From Candidatus Hecatellales archaeon (GTDB lineage: Archaea > Thermoproteota > Bathyarchaeia > Hecatellales > Hecatellaceae): a DNA stretch of 5,159 bases. Location: the NCBI GenBank assembly GCA_003662485.1, contig QMYD01000084.1, positions 1 to 5,159 of the forward strand, written 5' to 3'. Both the position numbers and the translations under genes were made by a program. The notes below the pieces were generated by a model. It saw only the letters and a program-made list of their open reading frames with translations, ran no database searches and was not told the origin of the DNA. Below are positions 1-5,159 of this stretch, piece after piece; the stretch's first letter is position 1; the number at the start of each line of letters is the position of its first letter.

Positions 1-1
1 G

Positions 2-901
2 CCTGACACCTACAGCGTGAACTACGCCCACGAGAAATATGGCGTTGAATATGTTGCTGGATACTGCTTCGACCAGTGGGTTATTGACTGGATGAGCATG
101 CGTGGAGGATGGCAAGCCCCATATTATGGCAGGCAAGACAACATTTACGTGCCAAACCCCAAGAGGGGAGGCGTCGTAGTTATTCCCCATGTCACCTGGG
201 ACTGGGTGGCAAGATTTGTGAAAGACCACCACTACAACAGCCACTTGGAAAATGCTAAAAGGGTTTTAGGAAGCTGGGAGAAAGCCGTTGAGTACTGTGA
301 AGCTTTAATTGACCGAACACTTGAAGGCCTCCAACCCTTCGGATATGCGAGAACAGAATTTGAATTTGACCAGCTCTACAAGGAGGGAGGCCTACCCTAC
401 GCTAAAAAGTACTATGAAAGGCTGATCAAACGAACAGACGTAGTCCATATGACGAATAGCGAGTTCGTCGAGTGGTTCAAAAAACACTACCCTAAAACTC
501 CTATCTATACTATCACTTATGTCAGCCCCATAGAAAACCTGAAAATCGAATGGTATTACTCACCTGAGTATCGCATCGCCAGAATGAACGGGAAAATTGT
601 AAGCTACATTAAATATCAAGAACAGAAAGCTGATAAATATCTAAACCAGACCGCCAAAATAGACAGAACCAACTACAACTGGAACCCCTCCAACCACATA
701 GACACCAGCCTAGCCTTCAAAATACACTGTCTAGGAGGAGGAAAATGGAATCCCAAATCCTACTGTAAAGGGATACCATACTCCGGAAAACTAAAGAATT
801 TCCCCCAATACTACAAAAACAAATACTCTAGCGAGCAACTAGCCGCTCTTCCCCCTCCAGGTATGCAGTTAACGAAAATCCTACTACCAGAAAGAAGATA
901 A
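2..901 (+). CDS. C-terminal part of an uncharacterised aromatic-rich protein, possibly polysaccharide deacetylase-like (5' partial)
   Basis: The frame is open to the left edge, so the true start lies outside the window. The GTG at 17 is in frame but is preceded by coding-like residues PDTYS, so it is probably internal. There are 299 visible residues, ending in TAA at 899-901. The protein is rich in Tyr, Trp and His. Near its visible start it has YGVEYVAGYCFDQW (residues 13-26), then a Gly/Trp/Tyr stretch and VVVIPHVTWDW (58-68). The pattern of a strand ending in a conserved His/Asp/Trp group, together with the preceding PDTYS segment, resembles the late strands of polysaccharide deacetylase or GH57-like barrel proteins of archaea. 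This is a recollection of family style, not a confirmed match, and no complete catalytic set can be assigned. Four Cys are present (22, 99, 243, 255). No membrane segment is visible; a signal peptide cannot be judged. The second half (about 195-299) is Lys/Asn/Tyr-rich and lower in GC than the other genes. The neighbouring gene converges on it, so no operon partner is visible downstream. Confidence 0.85.
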   Translation, partial: PDTYSVNYAHEKYGVEYVAGYCFDQWVIDWMSMRGGWQAPYYGRQDNIYVPNPKRGGVVVIPHVTWDWVARFVKDHHYNSHLENAKRVLGSWEKAVEYCEALIDRTLEGLQPFGYARTEFEFDQLYKEGGLPYAKKYYERLIKRTDVVHMTNSEFVEWFKKHYPKTPIYTITYVSPIENLKIEWYYSPEYRIARMNGKIVSYIKYQEQKADKYLNQTAKIDRTNYNWNPSNHIDTSLAFKIHCLGGGKWNPKSYCKGIPYSGKLKNFPQYYKNKYSSEQLAALPPPGMQLTKILLPERR

Positions 902-969
902 AAAAGATAACTATTATTTGCAGACAATAAAGGCCAAAACCCAGCTATTAACTAAAAGTATCCACACCG

Positions 970-992
970 AAAATGAAAATGAAAGCTAAAAT
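970..992 (-). terminator. Candidate T-rich terminator of the minus-strand membrane protein gene
   Basis: Read on the minus strand, this stretch is a series of T runs (TTTT-AGC-TTT-CA-TTTT-CA-TTTT) starting about 70 bases after the TGA stop of the 711-residue gene. Archaeal transcription often ends at such oligo-T tracts without a hairpin. A second minus-strand T6 run lies at 900-905, overlapping the stop codon of the convergent gene. Assigned from composition and position only. Confidence 0.25.
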
Positions 993-1032
993 CAGGTGCA
1001 CATCAAACTAACCATCATCCCTTAACCCAATA

Positions 1033-1042
1033 TTTTGTTTTT
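1033..1042 (+). terminator. Candidate T-rich terminator of the upstream plus-strand gene
   Basis: TTTTGTTTTT lies about 130 bases after the TAA of the left-hand gene and just before the 3' end of the convergent gene. It is the strongest plus-strand T tract in the 163-base gap (902-1064), which otherwise shows no gene and no clear hairpin. A U-rich archaeal terminator is plausible but unproven. Confidence 0.28.
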
Positions 1043-1064
1043 CCTGCTAGGCTAAGGCTTACCT

Positions 1065-3200
1065 TCATGCTGTTTCCCTCTGGAGTTTCAATAAAAACTT
1101 TCTTACAGAGACTATTACTCCCAATGCTATGAGGGTTGAGGCTGAGATTAGGTAGCATGTTAGGATGGCTTTAAACTTCTCATTATACACCTTTATGGTT
1201 CCTGTTTTTTGGAGGTGGAAGGCGTTGGTTAGCCCCATGTTGGCTTGGGAGTGGGTGCTGTCCGCCCTCCACCACTCCTCATAGGGTGAGGTGAAAACTA
1301 GGATTCCTCCAGCCGGAATTTCAACCTCATATTCAACAGGAGATTTCTCCACGTATCTCGGTGTAAGTGTTTCCCCACCCTTTTCCTCAGCTTTAAGGCC
1401 TTCAACCCCAGCCTTGAGGTAGGCTGCCTCCATGAGGTTTCTGCTTCGACTTTCGGCTAGGATTTCCTCCCAGCCATTGAAGGGGCGTACCCGGTCTACC
1501 ACGTAGAACTTTGAGGTTTCATACTTGTTCTCGAAGAGGGCTAGGGTTGAACCTTCGAAGACAAGTTTAAGGTCCTCCTGCCTGTAGAGGAAGCTATAGC
1601 TTCGGTAGTCTACCTCCTTCGCCAAAACAACATATTTAATGTTTAGCGGAGCCACAAGCTCCCCGAAATTCCTAATCTCATCCCTATGCTTTAGCAGGAA
1701 GTGAATATACTGTTGAATGGGCTTCCTAGACTCCGTTTCAATGCCCGGCACCTCAATATTTTCTCCCTGGATTATCTCCTTATCGAAGAAGGCGTGGGCT
1801 GGATTGCTCAGCCTCCTACCAGACCAGGAAAAGGTCATGTAGGCATGCCAGGGGAAAAATAAAACCTTGAAGTCTCCAGGCTGCCTGTTAAGGAAATCGT
1901 TAACCTGATACCATTCAGCCGGATAATCCACAACCCTCAGCTCGCCGTTAAATCCTCCAAGCATGTTCAGCGAGTAGGCGAAGGGAGTGCAGAGGGCTAG
2001 GGCAACCAGCAGCATGGAAGCCTTCTTAAGACTTCCCTTACCACCCTTCCCAGCGTGAATATCTGAAACGCCAAGCCCCCCAAGGTAGGCGTAAGCCAGA
2101 ACGATTAGAGCGACAAACTTCTGCGTATCCCTAAAGCCCTTCAAGAAAACAGTGGATTCAAAGAGCCATTCAAAGAAGCTTGAAAGCGCAGGGTTTGAAG
2201 CTCCAGCCCCCGCCCCCAGAAACAGCGAAACCACGGCTACAGCGGCCAAAGCCTTAACGTAGCCTCCAATCCTCCTATCGCTCAGCCTGGAGAGGAAGCC
2301 GTAGACGGCTAGGAGGAGGATGAAAACGTAAAGTAGATACCAGCCCGGCAGAATACTCGAAATATACCTGTACCCAGCCCTCCAAAAGCCATGCATGGAG
2401 GCTATACTAAAAAAGATGTTAGGGCCTGAACCCCAAGTTTTAGCCGCGAAAACCTGAATGTCCCTATAGCTAATCGCGGTTAGAACGCTTTTATCGATGA
2501 AGAGTAGGGCGGGCAGAATCCAGTAAACGTTTAGGAGGAGGAAAAGGCAGAGGGCTAAGGCTGCCAGGCCTAGGAGCCTCCTAAGACTCCCCCTCCACCT
2601 GAATAGGGCTGCGAGGAGGAAGGCGAAGAAGACGAGGAGGTTTAGGAGGAGCACGTGACTGCTGAAGGTTGCCACAAGGGTTAGGAGGAGCGCTACCCTT
2701 ACCGCTCCCCGCAGCCCCCGCTCCTCGAATAGGCTAATCATGGATTTAACAGCGAAAGGAGTGACTGCGTAGGCTAGGAGTAGCAGCCAGTGGCCGGCCA
2801 TAAACCTCACATAGACGAAGGGGTTTAACATGTAGAGGAGGCCTGCGAAGAGCTTCCCCGGAAGCCTCCCAGCCGGGCATAGGTGGAAGGCTGAAATCCC
2901 GGAGAGGAAGAGGATGAGGAAGAGGATTACCTTTTGGAGGATCCAGACGGGTAGGAGGAAGCTTCCCCCCTTAAGGGCGAGGAATAGGGGAATCAACCCG
3001 CCATAGACAGGGGTCTCCCCCAAGCCGTAAACCAGGTCCCTAACCTTAACACTCGGCGAGAAAACCATGTCCAAGGTTAAAACGTAGCCTGGCAGCAGTA
3101 AATCCCAGAGAACGAGTAGGGCTACCGCTGAATACGTTAACGCTGCTAGGAGGAAGTTCCTCCCTCCAGTTGGGGGAAGCCCACGCAACAGGAAAACCAT
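1065..3200 (-). CDS. Polytopic membrane protein, YfhO/GT-C-like glycosyltransferase
   Basis: This complete 711-residue protein probably transfers a sugar from a lipid-linked donor on the outer face of the membrane; the acceptor is unknown. About 11-12 hydrophobic segments are visible, near residues 16-36, 67-76, 83-105, 117-134, 138-157, 166-200 (two helices), 208-234, 283-303, 314-332, 358-376, 393-411 and 677-697. A soluble domain lies between the last two. After the first helix comes LTLDMVFSP (41-49); its Asp44 sits in the first outer loop, where GT-C enzymes carry their catalytic acid. FKGFRDTQKF (352-361) resembles the FRxxxKF motif common in this group. LNIKYVVL (519-526), PYEEWWRA (639-646) and the following Asn-Ala-Phe plus Gly (659-667) match the beta-rich C-terminal part of YfhO-type proteins. 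The final helix is followed by a basic tail. ATG at 3200 is the first possible start, because an in-frame TGA lies three codons upstream. The gene stands alone, divergent from the secreted protein gene. The fold class is fairly sure, the exact reaction is not. Confidence 0.88.
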   Translation of the reverse strand: MVFLLRGLPPTGGRNFLLAALTYSAVALLVLWDLLLPGYVLTLDMVFSPSVKVRDLVYGLGETPVYGGLIPLFLALKGGSFLLPVWILQKVILFLILFLSGISAFHLCPAGRLPGKLFAGLLYMLNPFVYVRFMAGHWLLLLAYAVTPFAVKSMISLFEERGLRGAVRVALLLTLVATFSSHVLLLNLLVFFAFLLAALFRWRGSLRRLLGLAALALCLFLLLNVYWILPALLFIDKSVLTAISYRDIQVFAAKTWGSGPNIFFSIASMHGFWRAGYRYISSILPGWYLLYVFILLLAVYGFLSRLSDRRIGGYVKALAAVAVVSLFLGAGAGASNPALSSFFEWLFESTVFLKGFRDTQKFVALIVLAYAYLGGLGVSDIHAGKGGKGSLKKASMLLVALALCTPFAYSLNMLGGFNGELRVVDYPAEWYQVNDFLNRQPGDFKVLFFPWHAYMTFSWSGRRLSNPAHAFFDKEIIQGENIEVPGIETESRKPIQQYIHFLLKHRDEIRNFGELVAPLNIKYVVLAKEVDYRSYSFLYRQEDLKLVFEGSTLALFENKYETSKFYVVDRVRPFNGWEEILAESRSRNLMEAAYLKAGVEGLKAEEKGGETLTPRYVEKSPVEYEVEIPAGGILVFTSPYEEWWRADSTHSQANMGLTNAFHLQKTGTIKVYNEKFKAILTCYLISASTLIALGVIVSVRKFLLKLQRETA

Positions 3201-3215
3201 CCTACATCATCATTG

Positions 3216-3227
3216 ATAAAATAATAT
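3216..3227 (-). promoter_or_regulatory. TATA-like box of the minus-strand membrane protein gene
   Basis: The minus strand reads ATATTATTTTAT, centred about 22 bases upstream of the ATG at 3200. No convincing Shine-Dalgarno motif at normal spacing lies between. With archaeal start sites about 25 bases after the TATA centre, transcription would begin at or next to the start codon, so a leaderless mRNA is inferred. Confidence 0.45.
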
Positions 3228-3297
3228 GTTTCTGGCAGCGAATTTTAGCTTTCCTGGCTTATCAAACGTTAAGTTCCTCTCAGCCTTGATTTCCCTG

Positions 3298-3307
3298 AAA
3301 AGCTTTT
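3298..3307. other. Perfect 10-base palindrome in the divergent promoter region
   Basis: AAAAGCTTTT is a perfect inverted repeat between the two divergent promoters, about 22 bases before the plus-strand TATA-like box. It could be a dimeric regulator site, but a palindrome this short in AT-rich DNA can arise by chance. Confidence 0.2.
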
Positions 3308-3328
3308 AACAGCCTATTTATGCAAAAA

Positions 3329-3338
3329 TTTTATATAT
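3329..3338 (+). promoter_or_regulatory. TATA box for the secreted modular protein gene
   Basis: TTTTATATAT is preceded by an A run that could serve as part of a BRE. It is centred about 56 bases before the ATG at 3390, predicting a start near 3360 and a leader of about 30 bases that keeps the ribosome-binding site at 3376-3381. A second box, TTTAAAA at 3355-3361, would start transcription only a few bases before the ATG and lose that site, so the first box is preferred. Confidence 0.5.
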
Positions 3339-3375
3339 GGATGGGAGCAGATAGTTTAAAAGTAGTTATTCGTTT

Positions 3376-3381
3376 AAGAGG
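3376..3381 (+). promoter_or_regulatory. Shine-Dalgarno site of the secreted modular protein gene
   Basis: AAGAGG ends 8 bases before the ATG at 3390; its GAGG core pairs with the archaeal 16S 3' end. An in-frame TAA at 3375-3377 lies just upstream, so the site and the stop together fix the start at 3390. Confidence 0.6.
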
Positions 3382-3389
3382 CAACTGCT

Positions 3390-3521
3390 ATGAAGCTGTT
3401 TCAGTTTAAAAAGCCTTTAAATGGCTTTCTAAACCTAATCAAGCGGAATAAGGCGCTATCAACCCTGATAGTAACCCTGTTAATAGTTGCCCTCCTCCTC
3501 TCACCGATGTCCGCTGTCGCC
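3390..3521 (+). other. Signal peptide coding segment of the secreted modular protein
   Basis: Residues 1-44 have a long basic N-region (Lys 2, 7, 8, 18, 21 and Arg 19), a hydrophobic core LSTLIVTLLIVALLL (23-37) and a small-residue cleavage motif SAVA before Ile45. The N-region is longer than usual. If cleavage does not occur the segment would act as an N-terminal anchor. Confidence 0.75.
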
Positions 3522-5159
3522 ATAACCGTGAGCATCGAAGACCTAGCCTATAAGAAGATCATCAAAGGCGAGGAGTACAGCTTCTACGTGGGCATGGTGA
3601 TTGAGAGCGGGGAAAGGGTTCCCGTCGAAAGGGTGAAACTGTCCTTCACAGGGCCGACAGCCTTCGGCCCCTACGAATTCCCAGCAAGTGGAGGGGAATT
3701 CCCCTACCTTAAACTTGAAGCCTACGCAAGCATCATAGAAGGTGAAACTTATCCCTTCGGCTCCTGGTATGGTTACGGACCCTTCTACGGTTATGGGTAT
3801 GGTTACGGACCCTGGGGTTGGGGTTACGGCTACTATCCCGAAGCCTACGGATACGGCTACTACGGCTACCAAAAACTCCTGTGGAAGGCAACCCTCTACA
3901 CCTCAGAGCTCGATGTTGGAGAGTATAGGGCTACCGCCGAGGTGAAGTCTAACGGAGTTTGGTGGGGTGGAGACCCCACGGGAACACCCTTCTACATTGT
4001 AGACTACACTGTAAGCGTTAGCCCCTCCAGCCTAAGCATTGTTCAAGGCGGAAGCGGAAGCACCACGGTGACCGTAACCTCGCTGGGAGTCTTCTCAAGC
4101 CCTGTTGACCTAAGCATAAGCGGGCTTCCCACAGGGGTTTCAGCCTCCTTCTCACCGCCGAGCGTAACGCCTCCAGAGGGAGGCTATGAAACATCAACCC
4201 TAACCCTAAGCGTTCTGAGCACAGCCCCCACTGGAAGCTACCTCCTAACCATAACAGGAAGTTGCGTGGGAGCCAGCGGGGAAACCATCACTAGGACGGC
4301 CAGCCTAACCCTCACGATAACCCCAGCCGTTCCACCGCCTCCACCACCTCCACCGCCACCCATTGGGAGGCCTCCAGTACCAACAGCAGAGCAGATAGTT
4401 TCCAACCCTGTGGACTCGGCTTCAGCTCTCCAAACCCTAGTTGCGGCTGGAATGGTTGAGGAGGCTGCTGAAGCCCTTATGGCTGCAGCCGAAATAAACC
4501 TGATGGCTGCTGCAACCTGCTTAGCCAACATGGGCTCCATGTACGCTGCCCAAATCCTAAACCTACTCCCAACCGACCTCGCAGCAAGACTGCTTGAAGC
4601 CATCGTAACAGGCCTCCTATCACCTTGGAAGGCAGCCGACATCATGAGGTACATGGACATAACTGCAGCAGCTAAAGTAATGAAGGCGCTGATGTCCCTA
4701 AACCTCACAGCCTCCATAGCCATAGCCGAAAACCTACCCATCTCCTTCCTAGCCAGACTCCTAGCCGAAATCGCAAGGATTCCAAACACGCCGGAGAAGG
4801 CCGCCCTACTCCTCGAGTCCATAAGTCTTGACAAGGCCGTCCAGGCCGTTGTATACATGGTGAGGCTAGGCTTCCTCAAGGAGGCAGGTCAAATCCTAGC
4901 CTACCTCTCCGATGCGAGGCTGGCTGCCATATGGGCAGGCCTGCCAGCCGCCTACAGGGAGAAGCTCCTACCATACCTAACACCCGAAACCTTGATGAGG
5001 CTTAAAGTACTCTTCAGGGTGGTAACCTTCAACCTGGTTATCATCCCAGCCAGGGTTACGAAAACAGTCTCCTACGCTGAAACAGGCGTAGACGTAGCCC
5101 TCACAGCCTCCAAGGACACCGCCGGAATGGTTAAAACAGCCCAGTACGTGATGAACCCA
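3390..5159 (+). CDS. Secreted modular surface protein with Ig-like domain, Tyr/Gly-rich insert, polyproline linker and 28-residue helical repeats (3' partial)
   Basis: The frame runs 590 codons from ATG 3390 to the right edge without a stop. Residues 1-44 are a Sec-type signal: basic start (Lys/Arg to residue 21), hydrophobic core 22-37, likely cleavage after AVA (42-44). Residues 45-203 look beta-rich and contain a Tyr/Gly/Trp-rich insert (124-160). Residues 205-311 resemble an Ig-like NEW3-type beta sandwich; the signatures are VSPSSLSIVQGG (209-220), LSISGLPTGVSASFSP (241-256) and APTGSYLLTITG (279-290). Ten prolines (315-324) link to an Ala/Leu-rich alpha-helical region (about 332-550) of tandem 28-residue repeats that recalls the MgtE N-terminal or FliG-type helical array. 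The stretch after about 555 is of unclear fold. No second membrane anchor is seen before the edge. The protein is inferred to act outside the cell or on its surface, perhaps as a scaffold or binding protein; no enzyme motif was found. I know no named family with this whole architecture. Minus-strand open frames under this gene are shadows, such as a poly-Gly frame opposite the prolines. Confidence 0.88.
   Translation, partial: MKLFQFKKPLNGFLNLIKRNKALSTLIVTLLIVALLLSPMSAVAITVSIEDLAYKKIIKGEEYSFYVGMVIESGERVPVERVKLSFTGPTAFGPYEFPASGGEFPYLKLEAYASIIEGETYPFGSWYGYGPFYGYGYGYGPWGWGYGYYPEAYGYGYYGYQKLLWKATLYTSELDVGEYRATAEVKSNGVWWGGDPTGTPFYIVDYTVSVSPSSLSIVQGGSGSTTVTVTSLGVFSSPVDLSISGLPTGVSASFSPPSVTPPEGGYETSTLTLSVLSTAPTGSYLLTITGSCVGASGETITRTASLTLTITPAVPPPPPPPPPPIGRPPVPTAEQIVSNPVDSASALQTLVAAGMVEEAAEALMAAAEINLMAAATCLANMGSMYAAQILNLLPTDLAARLLEAIVTGLLSPWKAADIMRYMDITAAAKVMKALMSLNLTASIAIAENLPISFLARLLAEIARIPNTPEKAALLLESISLDKAVQAVVYMVRLGFLKEAGQILAYLSDARLAAIWAGLPAAYREKLLPYLTPETLMRLKVLFRVVTFNLVIIPARVTKTVSYAETGVDVALTASKDTAGMVKTAQYVMNP
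3759..3869 (+). repeat. Tyr/Gly-rich low-complexity segment with internal 30-base repeat
   Basis: This encodes residues 124-160, almost entirely Tyr, Gly, Trp, Phe and Pro. An exact 18-base copy, GGTATGGTTACGGACCCT, occurs at 3766-3783 and 3796-3813, exactly 30 bases apart, giving a ten-residue unit beginning YGYGP twice (127-136 and 137-146). The unit length keeps the frame, so it probably grew by tandem duplication. Tyr/Gly-rich stretches can be adhesive or self-associating; that role is inference here. Confidence 0.8.
4002..4322 (+). other. Ig-like (NEW3-type) domain within the secreted protein
   Basis: Residues 205-311 show alternating hydrophobic strands, rich in Ser/Thr, with the SPSSLSIVQGGSGSTTVTV opening (211-229), a central SGLPTGVSASFSPPSV (244-259) and a closing APTGSYLLTITG (279-290). 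These are hallmarks of the Ig-like beta-sandwich repeats common in archaeal and bacterial surface proteins. It is a single copy, ending just before the polyproline run, and likely acts as a spacer or binding module. Confidence 0.7.
4332..4361 (+). other. Run of ten prolines linking two domains
   Basis: Residues 315-324 are ten consecutive prolines encoded by mixed codons (CCA, CCG, CCT, CCC), so the run is kept at protein level rather than being a slippage tract. It would form a stiff polyproline II rod between the Ig-like and helical parts. Such runs stall ribosomes and normally need aIF5A for translation. Confidence 0.85.
4452..4955 (+). repeat. Six tandem 28-residue alpha-helical repeats in the secreted protein
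   Basis: Residues 355-522 divide into six units of about 28 residues. The small pair at repeat position 5-6 (AA, AA, AA, IA, AA, AG) falls at 359, 386, 415, 443, 471 and 499, with spacings of 27, 29, 28, 28 and 28. It is followed by a hydrophobic stretch, a polar or Pro turn near position 13 and a second helix. A shorter degenerate unit follows near 523-540. The pattern suggests stacked helical hairpins, as in the MgtE N-terminal domain. DNA identity between units is low, so the repeat is old. Confidence 0.65.

Noticed and set aside
17..19. GTG as the start codon of the left-hand gene
   Set aside because: The frame stays open to the window edge with plausible coding residues before it, and no ribosome site is visible, so the gene almost certainly begins upstream.
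969..984. GAAAAT repeated two and a half times, considered as a short tandem repeat or CRISPR-like element
   Set aside because: It is too short and lacks spacers; it is better explained as part of the minus-strand T-rich terminator tract.
2300..2700. Many copies of TAGGAGGAG-like motifs on the plus strand, looking like Shine-Dalgarno sites or a dispersed repeat
   Set aside because: On the minus strand they are CTC/CTA Leu codon strings in the hydrophobic segments of the membrane protein. Codon preference explains them, and no plus-strand gene follows them.
3543..3872. Minus-strand 109-codon frame and an overlapping plus-strand 67-codon frame at 3742-3945
   Set aside because: Both sit inside the well-supported frame starting at 3390 and show low-complexity products expected from reading the Tyr/Gly-rich DNA in the wrong frame.
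4238..4879. A 213-codon minus-strand open frame with a poly-Gly run
   Set aside because: It lies wholly opposite the secreted protein gene; the Gly run is the complement of the proline codons. It has no promoter or ribosome site, and its composition is that of an antisense shadow.

Overview
The window looks archaeal. The intergenic DNA has TATA-like AT boxes and an aGAGG ribosome-binding site, one gene seems to be leaderless, and Arg and Ile codons are often AGG/AGA and ATA. The proteins (an archaeal-style YfhO/GT-C membrane protein and a secreted Ig-like surface protein) fit a Thermoproteota or Bathyarchaeia-like lineage. The lineage is an inference; no rRNA or other marker gene is present.

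Layout: (1) Bases 2-901, plus strand: the 3' end of a gene cut by the left edge. It encodes an aromatic-rich protein of unknown function, perhaps from the polysaccharide deacetylase-like barrel proteins. (2) Bases 902-1064: a short AT-rich gap between convergent genes with T-rich tracts on both strands, probably terminators. (3) Bases 1065-3200, minus strand: a complete 711-residue polytopic membrane protein, probably a GT-C/YfhO-like glycosyltransferase working with lipid-linked sugars at the outer membrane face. (4) Bases 3201-3389: a divergent promoter region. (5) Bases 3390-5159, plus strand: a long open frame running off the right edge with no stop. Its 590 visible residues make a secreted modular protein: signal peptide, beta-rich domain with a Tyr/Gly-rich insert, Ig-like domain, run of ten prolines, and six tandem 28-residue alpha-helical repeats.

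The three genes do not form an operon: gene 1 converges on gene 2, and genes 2 and 3 diverge. A loose common theme is the cell surface (carbohydrate-related protein, glycosyltransferase, secreted surface protein), but a shared pathway is not shown. No tRNA, rRNA, CRISPR array, insertion sequence or defence system was seen. The most unusual item is the modular secreted protein at the right end.
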